Notes under the pieces: model-generated
Told to the model about the DNA's origin: nothing
Database searches by the model: none
The model's input: the letters and a program-made list of their open reading frames with translations, nothing else
Source: Tenrec ecaudatus
Lineage: Eukaryota; Chordata; Mammalia; Afrosoricida; Tenrecidae
Length of the DNA: 64,000 nt
NCBI RefSeq assembly: GCF_050624435.1
Contig: NC_134534.1
Span: 63,945,501-64,009,500, forward strand
Direction: 5' to 3'
Position numbers and translations under genes: made by a program
In this document: positions 1 to 11,345 of the stretch, in pieces
How the letters are laid out: each line of letters opens with the position of its first letter
Position numbering within the stretch: the stretch's first letter is position 1

Positions 1-960
1 ATATTAGAGAACTGAAAATAATACTGGAAATTACTCTTACGGAAAATGAAGAAAACAAACCACTCTACCAGATTCGATTAACATTTTTTTCTATACAATA
101 TAAAAAGACACCTGTGAAGCATGTTGTGGCTAGGTGCCACTGAATGAATTGGTTCCTGCTCAGAGCAGCCGTACAGGAAAGAACACTTCTCCGTCAGAAG
201 CTGTGTGAGGTTCGCCTGCTGTGGCAGCCACTGGGGCAGCTCATCTTACTGAGGGCAAGCTTTGTGCTCCTTCCAGGAGCTGCTTTCTCCTGCTAACATT
301 TCCAAAGGACGCGAGACAAAGTGTCCCCATCCCTGCTTTGAGGAACTTAGTCCAAGACAGATATATTTGTTCTTCTGGAAGTCTGTGGTATTTTCAATAT
401 TCTTCTCAGATGCTAAAATTCAATTGCACCAATTCTTCTTTGGGATTTCTTATTCATTGTCTAGCTTTCAGATGCTTCTGAGGTGGTTGAAAACACATGG
501 CTTAGGTCAGGCCAAACTTGGTCTGCAAACTTGGTAGTCTTGCTCCTCAGGTATGAATAAATGGGAGAAAAGTAAGTGCAACAGAGGCTACCGAAGGTGA
601 GTTTCATTTTTATATCTGGATAAGATATAAATGATATAAAGGCATTCAGACATGTTTTATAAGTATATAGAAAAAATAATACAATAACCCCAAGCTATTT
701 ACTATAAAAACAGCAGCTTCAGACAAATCAGTATGACGTATAGAAGTGGATAGTCAAAGTTCTCAGAAGAGACCGGAGTTACTGGAGGACCAGAATTTGA
801 TTGATTGGATTTCAGGAGTTCTGCTAGAAATAGTTTAAGAAGATTGTAAATTTACATAAAGTTTGTATTAAAGAATTAGGGAAGGTTTCATAATAGGTTA
901 AGGGCACATGTCATATACAGAGGATTATATGTTTTTAACCCTGAGGGATGAATATAAACC
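1..960. other. No recognisable feature
   Basis: A/T-rich sequence with frequent stops in all frames. The two overlapping short frames at 221-537 have no recognisable motif or repeat similarity and look like chance frames. I see no exon, RNA gene or repeat that I can name here. Confidence 0.5.
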
Positions 961-966
961 AAAACA

Positions 967-1133
967 AGCCCCTGAATTTGAGTAGATTGTGATTCCTGGT
1001 TACTTTGTAGGACAGAATAGAACTGTCCCTTTGTGTTTCTGATATTGTAAACCATTAAAGGAACAAAACTATTCATCTTTCTCCCATGGAGCAGCTGATA
1101 GGTTTGAATTGCTGGTTAGCAGCTCAATGCATC
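967..1133 (-). mobile_element. AfroSINE, diverged
   Basis: Reads in reverse orientation as an AfroSINE-type tRNA/RTE SINE. The conserved core is 'ggacagaatagaact' followed by a middle section and 'tgaattgctggttagcagctc', the complement of the tRNA-like head. It abuts the 3' end of an RTE LINE on its right. No target duplication could be fixed. Confidence 0.7.
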
Positions 1134-1154
1134 GTCCCTATGTCATCAAGGCCC

Positions 1155-2158
1155 CTATTGTTTTATGTCCCGTCCATTCTGACCCACAGTGATCTATGGA
1201 CATGACAGAATACTGCCAGGTTGTGCACCATCCTCACAATTGTTCTTGTGTTTGCGCTCTTGTGGCCACTCTGTCAAACCACCCAACTTGAGGTCTTTCT
1301 CTGTCCTCAAGGTCTCTCTCTCTTACGGAGCACAACACCCTTCTGCAGGGTCTGGGCTCTCCCAATGATGTCTCCACATACATTAGACAAAGTCTTGGCA
1401 TCCTTGCTACTAACGAGCATTCTTGGTGAACTACTTCAAAGACAATTTTGGGGGTTGTTCTTTTGGTAGTACACGCTACTTTCAATATTCTCTGTCACCA
1501 CCAAAATTATAAGACATTGATTCTTCTTCAGTCTTTCTTATACAGAGCCCAACTTTCACAGGCATATGGGCAGAATGAAAATACCCTGCCTTGCATCAGG
1601 TGCACCTTGGTCCTCCAATAACATCTTCGCTATTCAGTTTCTGAAAGAGATCGTGTCGTGTGCAACAGATTTAATCCAAAGTCCTTTGATCGCTTGACTC
1701 CTCCTCCATGAGCATTGGCTGTAGGTCTAAGTAAAATGAGCTATGTGACAACTTCAACCTTTTCTCTATCATGTTGTTACCTATAAGTCCATTTATGAGA
1801 ATTTTTGGCTTCTTTACATTGAGTTGCAATCCAAACTGAAGCCTGAAATCGTGATCTTTATAAGCAAGTGTTTCAAGTCCTCCTCATGTTCTACAAGCGG
1901 AATTGCATTATGTGCATATCATAGCTTGCTAATAAGCTTCCTCCAATTATGGTGTCAAATCCTTCTTCATGTGATCCAACTTCTCTGATTATTTGCTCAG
2001 CATACAGATTTATTATGCATGGTGAGATGATACAACCCTGATGCACATCTGTCTTGATTTTAAACCATGCATTAGTCCCTGTCCTCTTCACAAAGCTGTT
2101 TCTTGTTTCATGCACAGGGTTTGCATGAGCACCATGAAGCGTGCTGGGATTCCCTTTC
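1155..2158 (-). mobile_element. RTE (BovB-like) LINE, 3' part with RT remnant
   Basis: The 3' end lies at the left and the sequence runs back into the reverse-transcriptase region. In the minus-strand frame at 1891-2115 the peptide 'HQGCIISP' is followed after a few residues by 'NLYAEQIIREVG'. This matches the RT segment of RTE-clade LINEs (consensus of the type RQGC-SP-LFNLYAE-I-RE). The rest of the frame is broken by stops and shifts. The left end reads like the RTE 3' terminus that AfroSINEs share. It is an inactive fossil, 5' truncated at the right, where a hAT element lies close by. The family is remembered; I did not align it. Confidence 0.85.
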
Positions 2159-2166
2159 TTCTAAAG

Positions 2167-2362
2167 CAGTGGTTCTCAACCTACCTAATGCTGTGACACT
2201 TTCATACAGTCCCTCACATGGTGGTGACCCCCCCATCCATAAAATTATTTTCGTTGCTACGTCAAAACTGTCATTTTGTTACTGTTATGAATCAGGCAAC
2301 CCCTGTGAAAGCATCATTTGACCCCCGCAATGGCGTCGTGACCTACAGGTTGAGAACCGCTC
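2167..2362 (+). mobile_element. SPIN-like non-autonomous hAT transposon
   Basis: Starts 'cagtggttctcaacc' and ends with the inverted repeat 'ggttgagaaccgctc'. Inside are the family's typical blocks 'ataaaattattttcgttgct' and 'gcaacccctgtgaaagcatc'. The ends and internal blocks match the SPIN ('Space Invader') hAT family of MITE-sized elements. The flanks resemble a decayed 8-bp hAT target duplication: 'ttctaaag' at 2159-2166 against 'tcttaaaa' after the right end, 5 of 8 identical, with the left copy fitting the hAT preference nTCTAnAn. It has no coding capacity. SPIN is known in tenrec, bushbaby, opossum, some bats and murine rodents and in some reptiles and frogs, and is thought to have spread horizontally. 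Confidence 0.85.
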
Positions 2363-2529
2363 TTAAAATTGGACCTAAAAGCTATCCATACATTTTCAGC
2401 AGAGTCATTTTACTTAATTTAAAGTCATGTTGAAGACACAACTCAGCTGAGTGTAGAAGACTACAGAAGGAAAATTATTATAGTTTTTTAAAAAAAGGAG
2501 TGGGCCATAGGAGGCAGCAAAAGAATGCT

Positions 2530-2737
2530 AAACCAAACTCACCACCAGCTAGTAAATGCCAACTCATAGCAACCTTAGAGGACAGGGTAGAACTGCCCCA
2601 TTGTGTTTACCGAGATTGTAACTCTGTCCTTGAATAGAAAGCTGATCTTCCTCCCCTGGCGTGGCTGGTGGTTTTGAATTGCTTGCGCTGTAGTTAGCTG
2701 CCAAACTTGTAACCACTAAGCCACCGCCAGGGCTCCT
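2530..2737 (-). mobile_element. AfroSINE
   Basis: Near full length, reversed. The RTE-like tail is at the left ('aaccaaactcaccacc', 'caactcatagcaacc'), then 'ggacagggtagaactgcccc'. The tRNA-like head is at the right ('aaccactaagccacc' and 'agggctcc'). Confidence 0.85.
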
Positions 2738-3355
2738 AAACAAGGCACAGAGGGTTCCAATGGTACATTGAATGGCTTAAAAATAAGTAGGTTATTTAAG
2801 ATTGTTGATAGAGTCTTAGTATTTATTTTTAATTCAAAACTCAAAGAGTACTTCATCTAGTCACTGAGAAACCGGCCCTTCATATATAGTCTTTATCTCC
2901 ATTCAAATTTCTCACATCATCCTAAAATATCACCCCTAAAAGCCTGCTAATAATCCATTCTCTTTACTCCTTGACCTCCCTAAAACAATGATTTTAAGTC
3001 TTCAGTACATATACTATAAACTCCTGTTCTGCAAGCTTAAAAATAATCTTAGAAAAGCTCTCATGAGTAAACATGTAGATAATATATGCAATGCACAATA
3101 AGTGTGAAATTTATTATAAAGATTAAAAAGGGAACAAGTATTTTGTTTGCAGGGTTATTGTGACAAAGCTAGCCTACATGGTTCAGAAACCCCAAAACCA
3201 TTGTGTTACGGTGACTCTGACTGTTACCATCTTAATTTCAGTGTAAATGTTATTCAAAGCTTTGAGTGGTCAGGAAGCTACAGAAAACAATTCATAGATG
3301 TCAAAGACCGTAAGTGATTTAATTTTGTGACTTGGTGGGAACAAAATTAATCAAA
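2738..3355. other. No recognisable feature
   Basis: A/T-rich, no reading frame or repeat I can name. It ends in the target duplication 'gtgac' of the adjacent LTR. Confidence 0.4.
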
Positions 3356-3360
3356 GTGAC

Positions 3361-3892
3361 TGTGGTATTCATCTAATCTGATGTCAATTTAAGGATTAAG
3401 ATTGTAGGGGTGGAGTCTAGGCTTTCAATCTGGAGATAGCCAATGAGACTTCTGTGGGCATGGCCTTCTCCTGAGAATTCTGGGAAATCTGTTACTTCTT
3501 CCTTGGAGGCAGAAGACACCTCTCTCTGTGCCACTCTCTGGGAGACACCACAGAAGACAAGCCACATGGATGCAACCAGACCTCTGAAGCCGGAGAAGCC
3601 ACAGAGAGAACCCTGCCAGTGCTGAGATGTTTACAACGCCACTGGATCCAAAGACTTTCTACCCACTGGCTTGTGAGTGTCCTGCATTTGGCTTCATTGC
3701 ATGTGTTTAGTGAGTCTGAAAGGACTTTATAGATTGGTATCAGACATATGGGCTAATATCAGATTTATGATCTTGAACTAGACTGGGTTGGGATGTTTTC
3801 TCAATGTTCAATTGCCCTAGTATATAAATATCTTTCTTATACACATATGGGTGTCCATGGATTTGTTTCTCTTGCCTAGTAAAACTAACACA
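3361..3892 (+). mobile_element. Solo LTR of an ERVL/MaLR-like retrovirus (copy 1)
   Basis: A 532-bp unit starting TG ('tgtggtattcatctaatctg') and ending CA ('actaacaca'), flanked by a perfect 5-bp duplication 'gtgac' at 3356-3360 and 3893-3897. A TATA-like 'tatataaata' lies near 3821, and the end reads 'tttgtttctcttgcctagt' then 'actaacaca', a typical ERVL/MaLR terminus. A second copy of the same family lies at 50602-51159. No internal viral genes remain beside it. The assignment to the ERVL/MaLR class rests on terminus style and TSD length. Confidence 0.8.
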
Positions 3893-4239
3893 GTGACTGT
3901 CAAAAGTGCAGCAAAGGCCAGCCATGGTGCACTGGCAACAGCTACTATTTATTCTTTTAAAAATGTGCAAAGGACCTGAAGACTCTTACAGTGACCTTTA
4001 AGGAAGTATTTTAAAGAGTTCCCAGTACTTAGAAAAGGTCAGATCGAGGCCACTAGTTCAGACAAATAGCTGTTCTACTCAAGCTCAATCCACATTCCTT
4101 GGTGTTGGCAGAGGTGCCAGGGTGCTATAACCAACTCATACGTACACGCCATGTAAATAAAATGTATTATAAAATAAATATTCACAGAAATGTACTATCC
4201 CCTCGTATATTGAGTTAAGGTATATTTTTCTTTATTAAA

Positions 4240-4370
4240 CAAAAAACAAAACAAACAGACAATAAAACATTTATGACTCATGGTCACCCTATGAATATCA
4301 GAGTCAAATTTGTGTTCCACAGGATTTTCAAGAATGGTTTCTTCAGAAGTATATTGCCAGACCTTTAGAC
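4240..4370 (-). mobile_element. AfroSINE-related SINE (variant subfamily)
   Basis: Reversed element with A-rich 'aacaaaaaacaaaacaaac' at the left, then 'gactcatggtcaccctatg', 'tgttccacaggattttcaag' and 'ttgccagacctt'. This resembles the second afrotherian SINE subfamily with an altered middle. The right end is lost. Confidence 0.6.
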
Positions 4371-5820
4371 AGGACTGGACTGATAAGGCATGACTCATGA
4401 CTAAGCAACATCCTGTCCCATCCAAGTATGGTACCCTCCATCAAGGACACATCTACGCAAGACCCAAGAGAGAAGGTCCTGCAGGGCCAGAGAGAAGTGA
4501 AAACCATCCAGTCCCCAAGGACTCTCCCTGAGGGCACGAGCATCTTAATCTGAGGTTAAGAATTAGAAAGCATTCAATGGAGGATTAATCTGTGTGGGGA
4601 CTCTATACCTGGGTTTGGTCTTTCACTGCCATCCATAGCCTTCTGCACACCAGGATGTTCAGAGTTCAAACTTTAATACAGCAGCCAAGCACTGCTAGTT
4701 CGCTTTGTATCACCTTAGTGGACGATTTATTAACTTCATCACGAGACCTTCCATTTATATATATTAAGGTGTATCTAATAACAATGTGTCTTTAATTATC
4801 TAACAACACAGTCAATAATAAAAGAAGTAGCCAAAACTCTAATTCGAATTAAAACAAGACATGAATTATATTAAAAACAAATAAAAGCACAAATTCTTAC
4901 ACTTTCAGCAGAAAAAGAAAGGTTATATAGGAGTTTGGTAGAAATGGCTAGGTAAAGGTCGCTCCTGGAATGCTAACAGGTGTGATCACCTGTGCAATCG
5001 GAGTTCAGGTGTTAAACATTATCGCCCTCAATCGAAATGGGGATTTCTCTGCTGATTTGCACAAGCGATAAAAATCCTGTTAACAGTGGGTTTTGTGGTC
5101 TTTTTCTGCATTGCCTATACTTATAATGCATTTCACAAACTGTTTAGTTAGAAAAATTATTACATATCGAATGAACACTGGAAGCGTCTCATGGTTAGTA
5201 ATGTGCGTAGCATGTTCTTTGTAATTTAATGCCGACAGCCTAGCGAGGCAGGCAGATGTGTAACACAGCACTGGTTAGACCACCTTCTTTCTCTCCTTCT
5301 TTACTAACTAAATCCCAGACCTGGGTATTTACTCCTGCTCTCCCTCCCATGGGAAATTTCGTCATGTGTTTCCTGACTCGTGAGCTGTACACACAGATAC
5401 TGTAGGTCATTTCCCGCTAGTATTATATTTGGGGAACAGAATACTAAACAGCTTAAAATAACACAAGGGCCACAGGCCAAAAGTCTGAAATTATCCTTGG
5501 AAAAGTCTGTGATATTTTATATTGAGAATTTAGGCAATGCATATTTACCAGTTAATCAAGACTCCTTTTGCATATGTATGTTGCATGTGTATGTATGAAT
5601 ACATCGTACGTATTACGTATAATGCATTGACATTGTAAAGGATCCAAAGAAATCTACATGAACTAATAATGCAGCAATACATGGGAATACTACATAGGTT
5701 AGATTATAAATGCAATGGAAATTCAGGCAGAAATTAGAAAACTGGGAAACTAAATGGTCAAAAAGTGTTTTCATAGAGGCAGATAGTTTGGTCTTAGCAT
5801 CCTCACCCCCGCCCCCCTCA
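4371..5820. other. No recognisable feature
   Basis: Mostly A/T-rich unique-looking sequence. Short frames at 4592-4795, 5080-5271 and 5380-5598 show no motif. 5776-5830 is a short A/C-rich stretch leading into the next SINE tail. Confidence 0.45.
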
Positions 5821-6031
5821 AAACCAACCAAACAAACAGCTGAAATTCTGTCAAGCTGAATTTCAACTCATGGTAAAACTACAGGACAAAGTAGCCATTT
5901 CCTAAGGGGTTTCCAAGGTTGTCATCTTTAGAGAAGCAACCCACCACTTCTATCTTCCATTGCGTGGCCAGTAGGTTTGAACGTTTCTGTTAGCGTTCGC
6001 AAACTCAACCAGCACACCACTCGGGCTTCTT
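5821..6031 (-). mobile_element. AfroSINE
   Basis: Reversed copy. 'aaccaaccaaacaaacagc' marks the RTE-like tail, 'ggggtttccaagg' the middle, and 'ggtttgaacg' followed by 'cgggcttctt' the tRNA-like head. Heavily mutated. Confidence 0.75.
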
Positions 6032-6397
6032 CTTACCTTAAAGGTGGGCCTTGTGAATGTGCACAGTTTGGACTAATATTAAAAAGAAAATGCATGGCCC
6101 TGAAATAACATGAATAAAGATACGAATGAAAGTCACACAGTGGAATACTTATTTGAGAGACTACATCAGAGGTTTAAAATGGAATGGATGGGGGAAAGAA
6201 TGGAGCAATAACCGAGTTTTAATTTTTAAGATAAAAAAATGAACAGAGTTTAGGGAAGATATGCGCCCTCCAGATTAATAGGGCCACAAGAGAATAATTA
6301 TATTGTAGGAGGCTGAGTCTAAATCAGAATGGATTGGCATGGAAAACAAAGACACACAAAAAGAATCAGGAAGTTGTTATAATACACAGAATTAAAA
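6032..6397. other. No recognisable feature
   Basis: Purine-rich and A/T-rich, no frame or repeat that I can name. Confidence 0.4.
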
Positions 6398-6457
6398 AAT
6401 TGTGACCTACTACTTTGTGTCAGAATTGACTCTATGGCAATGAGTTGAGCTTGGTTT
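6398..6457 (+). mobile_element. AfroSINE 3' tail fragment
   Basis: Only the RTE-like 3' end is present: 'gtgtcagaattgactctatg' then 'gcaatgagttgagcttggttt'. 5' truncated. Confidence 0.65.
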
Positions 6458-6982
6458 ACTATGGAAGTAAGAGTACCTGAGTAAATCTAAGAGACATTTT
6501 AAAATAAAAATAAAATTTGCTAGCAGCTTGGATACTGAAATTATTGCTGTGGAAAATGTCAGAGGATTTATAAAGCCAGGAAAAGAAAATATTAAGATGC
6601 TTATTGATTAAGACGTTGATGGGGATTGGAAATTAATTTCAACATATTCATTTTGATTTTAAATATAGCAAGTTTGTGTTGAACAAAGTCTATCAACATG
6701 GGTTTTTTTTTATAGGAGATGTGGAATACACAATTAGAATAGCAGATGTGGAATTGAGCAGTGTTATTTCCCAGGGGGTTGTCCTCCCAAAATGGAAAAA
6801 AGGTCAGCTAAGCGGCACTTTCATAGTACACAGTCTCCCACTAGGCGAGCATCCAGCAGCTCACTCTGAGTTAGTGCACGCAGTGACAAAGCTGGGGAAG
6901 TTCTCTCTGGTCACAGTGAATGTTTTCCTAAAAGCCGCTTTGCCCTTGATTGTTTTTTTGTGATGGCCAATTGAAGAGAACA
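6458..6982. other. No recognisable feature
   Basis: Contains a 95-codon frame (6676-6963) with a T8 run near its start and no recognisable domain. No support for coding. Confidence 0.4.
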
Positions 6983-7655
6983 ATATGCAGCTGTGAAATT
7001 TTGTTTCCTGCTCAGGAAAAATGCTGCGGAAACTGTTGTGATGTTGAGCCACAGCTTACAAGGACAGTGCTTTGTGGAAAAACTCAAGTGTAGGAGTAGT
7101 TTTCTCATTTCAGCAAGAGAGTAGTGTCTGTTGATGACAAACCTCCTTCTGAATGTCCGTCAGCTTCCCTAATGGATGAAAATGTTGACTGGTAGTGCAT
7201 TTGGAGTTCGATCTGCCAGGTCAGACAGTTAATCAAGCTTAGAGGTTCTGAAAAGAGGGCGTAATGACGGGCAACAAGAAAGGCCTGATTTGTGGCAGAG
7301 GGGATTGCCACCATGCAATCCCCCTGCTCATGCAGCCGCCTCAGGGCACCAGTGTTTGGCAAGGCATGCCTTTCTTGCCCCATACACCTTACTCACCTGA
7401 CGTCACTTCACGTGACTTCCTTTTAAATCCGAGAATGAGAAGGGGCATGAAAGGAGGACAATGTAGAAGGGGTGAAGAAAAAAAACGAAGGAGGTGCTGT
7501 CAGTCATCCAAACAGGTGAGTTTGAAAACGTTTCCAATAACGACATCTCAGATTTGACAAATGCATTAAGTGTAATAGAGTACTTTGAAGGTGATGAAGT
7601 TGTTTTGTAAAAAATTTAAACACATAGCTTTGAAAAAAATCCATATTTTTGCATA
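6983..7655 (+). mobile_element. mariner (Tc1/mariner) transposon remnant with broken transposase
   Basis: A decayed transposase in scattered frames. The N-terminal helix-turn-helix region reads 'KFCFLLRKNAAETVVML' near 6993, followed by a DENV-type linker ('SLMDENVD' near 7172). After an internal deletion comes the C-terminal catalytic block 'PHTPYSPDVTSRDFLL' near 7380-7430, equivalent to the mariner HPPYSPDLAPxDFFL motif carrying the third catalytic aspartate. 'RMRRGMKGGQ' follows and 'EYFEGDEVVL' closes the frame near 7580-7610. Several frameshifts and the missing middle make it inactive. Terminal inverted repeats could not be fixed. It is an old DNA-transposon fossil, unrelated to the flanking SINEs. 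Confidence 0.8.
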
Positions 7656-7802
7656 TTCCATAATATCATTTTACTTGTATTTGTCAAATATATGTGCTGA
7701 AATTCTCACCCCTTAATTTACAATATAATTTTGCTTGGAAGGGCTTTATCATTTTAGTTAAACCACACACAAGGCAGGTGGGTTCCATATCTAATTACAG
7801 CT

Positions 7803-8045
7803 TATGAGAAAGATTGACGCATGGGTTGGGGTGAGGAGGAGACATCAAGTGAGGCTTGTCTGCAAACCAAGGAACGTCAAGAAAACAAGGAACGGAACAT
7901 CCAGGCCTTCCAGCAAGGAAAGAAGACTCTCACTTGGACCTTTAGCTTTCCAAATTGTGGGGGATTTAAATTTGTTTGTTAATGAACCAATTCGTTTAGT
8001 ATCGGTGTTACTTAGCTATTCCAGGTGCATAAGGCAAGCTCCGTG
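7803..8045 (+). mobile_element. Possible MLT1-like (MaLR) LTR fragment
   Basis: Resembles the middle and 3' part of mammalian MLT1 LTRs: 'caaaccaaggaacgtcaaga', then 'aggaaagaagactct', 'cttggacctttag' and a tail 'gtatcggtgttacttagct'. Old and diverged, ends unclear. The 80-codon frame across it is incidental. Confidence 0.45.
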
Positions 8046-8690
8046 AATTCAGAGTGAAAATATAAATGACGTTCCCGACCTCACTGCTCGCTACTGCCTC
8101 AATCTCTCCTACATCATGATTGTTTTCAGATGTCTTATCTCCCTGAGCACACTACAGACCTTTTGAGTCAAGGGATTACAATGGTTCGTTTTGTTTTGTT
8201 TTTTCGTGTCTGACACTGCTTATAAAGTGAAAATAGTATATGGCCCAGTCAATTTTGGAAACTAGTGAACAAATGAAGATGCTAGCTCGTGAGACCTAGA
8301 GAATGAGAGTCTAGGACCAAAATGTAAATTTTAAAATTAAAAACCAAAAGTCCCTGGACAATCATTCACACTGCCCACCACGATCTTTTCATACACACAC
8401 GCGTGGAACAAGCGCTTGCACACGTGGAAACACACCATCGTTTTATCCTTATTAGCTCGTGCTTTTGAGCTCGCGCAGCTACCTTTTTAGTATTTTTTTT
8501 GACAAATCATGTAATTCTTTTGAACAAAAAAATGTGTAGAAAGAAAAACTCAAAATCTGGGAATTAACTCAGTAAAATTTCCATTATTTTCTTTTAAAAA
8601 GTTTTCTCATAGGATGGATAGTCCTTTGGATTCTTACTAAATATGTGTAATATTTGTTAGTAATGTGACAAATTATGATTCTTACTTTAA
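8046..8690. other. No recognisable feature
   Basis: Mixed sequence with a (TTTTG)n-like stretch near 8188 and a CACGTG-containing segment near 8390-8430. No frame longer than chance. Confidence 0.4.
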
Positions 8691-8691
8691 A

Positions 8692-8900
8692 AAAATTCAA
8701 ACTCACTGTCATTGAGTCAATTATGACTCACAGTTACCCTGTACGACAGGGTAGATCTGCTCCTATGAGTTTTGAGAGTATAACTCTTGATGGACATAGA
8801 AAGTCTCATTTTTCTCCCAAAGAGTGGCTGGTGGTCTGAAACCGCTGAGCTGTGATTAGCAGCCCAAAGTGTAAGCACCCCTCTGTCATGGTGATTCCCA
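8692..8900 (-). mobile_element. AfroSINE
   Basis: Reversed, near full length: 'caaactcactgtcattgagt', 'ggtagatctgctcc', 'agagtggctggtggtctga', 'gattagcagcc'. Confidence 0.8.
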
Positions 8901-9275
8901 CTTTAGAGAAGAGATGCTCATTTCTAGAGGAAAAGGAAATCAAATGCATATCTTATTTAAAATGTTGCTCCGTGGATTTCTACTGACACTGTAGATGTAA
9001 GGAAAACTACCTTCTAGTTCCTATGATTCTAGAAAATTTAATGGAAATACAGAAAACAGCAGAATTAAATAGTCATCTATTTCCAAACTCATGAACTTAC
9101 ACAAAGATAAAATAAACAAATGCCTTTTCTTATTATTTCGTCAAAACAGAAATGAACTATGTGTGTTCAATTTTGGAGTAAAAAATAATTTAGGACATTT
9201 TGAAGGCGTATTCTTTCCGACTTGGTAAAGAGTCACAGTAGACAAAAAATAAGATGACACGTTAATTTTCCATGT
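8901..9275. other. No recognisable feature
   Basis: A/T-rich unique-looking spacer between two SINEs. Confidence 0.4.
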
Positions 9276-9462
9276 GCTCTGGGGGCTTAGTGATTACTGC
9301 AAGGCCAGTGGTTTGAAACTACCAGTTACTCTGCAGGAGGAAGACCTAGCTTTCTACTCCCATAAAGTATAACAATCTCAGAAATTCACAGGGCAGTTGT
9401 ACTGTGCGCTGTAGGATTTCTATGAGCCGGCACCAATTCCACAGCAGTAAGTTTGGTTTGGA
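9276..9462 (+). mobile_element. AfroSINE
   Basis: Forward copy. Degenerate head 'gggggcttagtgattact', B-box-like 'ccagtggtttgaaac', then 'gaagacctagctttctactc', and RTE-like tail 'tctatgagccggcaccaatt' ending 'agtaagtttggtttgg'. Confidence 0.8.
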
Positions 9463-9545
9463 GCTTGGCGTTGTTATTTTATTTGATATTTCCATTATGC
9501 CAATTTGGCAAAGAATTTTGACGTATTGAATGTATAATAAGTGCC

Positions 9546-9727
9546 CAGGAGTCCTGGTAGTGCAATAGTTAACTGCCCATTTGCTAACAGAAAGATTGAA
9601 GGTTCAAAGTCAAAGGCCTGGTGATTTGATCCAATAAAAAAGATTATAAACTACAAAACCCTATGAGACAGTTATTTTCTGTCACATGGGATCACTATGA
9701 GGCGGAGTCTACTCAGTAGCACTCCAC
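9546..9727 (+). mobile_element. AfroSINE
   Basis: Forward copy with a fairly clear tRNA-like head 'gtcctggtagtgcaatagtt' and B-box-like 'gaaggttcaaagtc'. The tail reads 'gggatcactatgaggcggag'. Confidence 0.75.
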
Positions 9728-9860
9728 AAAAACTAATATGTGTTCTACCTTATAACTTGTACCAAGAAAATTCTAAAATTTTTCCTTTAATATGTCTACT
9801 CTAAAGTTATATTCCAGTACATTAAGTTATTAAAAATAAATTATTTCTTGAAGGTCTTCT

Positions 9861-11345
9861 TTTTTATTTTATTTTTTAAATAATTGTATTAGGAGCACAT
9901 ACAACTCTTATCACAATCCATACATACAATTGTGTAGAGCACATTTGTACATTCAGTGCTTTCATCATTCTCAAAACATTTGCTTTCCACGTAAGCCCCT
10001 GGCATCAGCTCTTCATTTTCCTCCCTCTCTTCCTGCTCCCCCCTCCCTCATGAACCCATGATAATTTATAAATTATTATTTTGTCATATCTTACACCATC
10101 TGTTGTCGCCCTTCACCCACTTTTCTGTTGTCTGCCCCCCAGGGAGGAGGCTATATGTAGATTCCTTGTAATCAGTTCCTCCTCTCGACCCCACTCTCAC
10201 TCCACCCTCCTGTCATCGCTACTCTCACCACTGATCCTGAAGGGATCAACCGCCCTGGATTCCCTGTGTTTCCAGTTCCTATTGGTACCAGTGTACATCC
10301 CTGGTTGAGCCAGATTTGTAAGGTGGAATTGGGATCATGATAGGGTGGAGTGGGGCAGGGGGGGAGGAAGCATTCAGGAACTAGAGGAAAGTTGTATGTT
10401 TCATCGTTGCTACACTGCACCCTGACTGGCTCATCTCCTCCTGGGGATCCTTCTGTAAGGGGATATCCAATTGGCTACAGATGGGCTTTGGTTCCACTCA
10501 GCACTCCCCCTCATTCACAATGATATGATTTTTTGTTCTGACGATGCCTGAAACCTGATTCCTTTGACACCTTGTAATCACACAGACTGGTGTGCTTCTT
10601 CCATGTGGACTTGGTTGCTTCTGAGCTAGATGGCTGCTTGTCTACCTTCAAGCCTTTAAGTCCCCAGATGCTATATCTTTTGATAGCTGGGCACCATCAG
10701 CTTTCTTTACCACATTTGCTTATGTACCCACTTTGTCTTCAGCGATTGTGTCGGGAAGGTGAGCATCATGGAATGCAAGTTTAATAGAACGAAGTATTCT
10801 TGCATTGAGGGAGTACTTGAGTGGAGGCCCAATGTCCATCTGCTACCTTAATACTGAACCTATACATATAAGCCCATAGATCTATTTCCATATCCTCATA
10901 TATAAATATATTTACATATGTACCTGCATTTATTTAGACCTCTATAAATGCCCTTTGCCTCCTAGCTCTTTCCTCTATTTCCTTTTACCTCCCTCTTGTT
11001 CCACTATCATGTTCAGCCAGTAATTCATGTTGGTTACTTTACACTTGGTCATGCCCTACCAGGCCTACTATACCCTCCTCACCACCTATTTGGATCACTT
11101 GTTGTTCCCTTGTCCCTGAGTTTGTTAACACCACTTCCTGTTCTCCAACCTTCCCCTCTCCCATGTCCCCCCAGAACTGTCAGTCCTGTTGTTTTCTCCT
11201 CCAGATTGTTCATCCAGCCTATCTTATTTAGACAGACCTGCGGAGATAACATGCACAAAAACGAGACAGAGCAAAACCAAACAACCAAAGAAAACAAAAC
11301 AACAACAAGCCAATGACAACAAAACAAAACACAACACAACCACAA
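9861..11345 (-). mobile_element. L1 3' UTR, longest copy in window (~1.5 kb)
   Basis: On the + strand it starts just inside the 3' end ('aataattgtattaggagcac') and runs back through the family's landmarks. These are 'ttataaattattattttgtc', the 'ccccagggaggaggctat' block, 'cctggattccctgtgtttcc', 'tgatatgattttttgttctg', 'tgcttcttccatgtggactt' and 'catcagctttctttaccaca'. It ends at an A/C-rich segment around 11250-11345. Read on the minus strand the family ends in the AATAAA-bearing terminus seen at 14521 and 36475. No ORF2 frame is present. The frames at 10081, 10172, 10590, 10996 and 11079 all lie inside this UTR. Confidence 0.85.

Noticed and set aside
10081..11345. Several frames of 64-106 codons (both strands) near 10-11.3 kb
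   Set aside because: All lie inside an L1 3' UTR and recur as broken frames in other copies of the same UTR.
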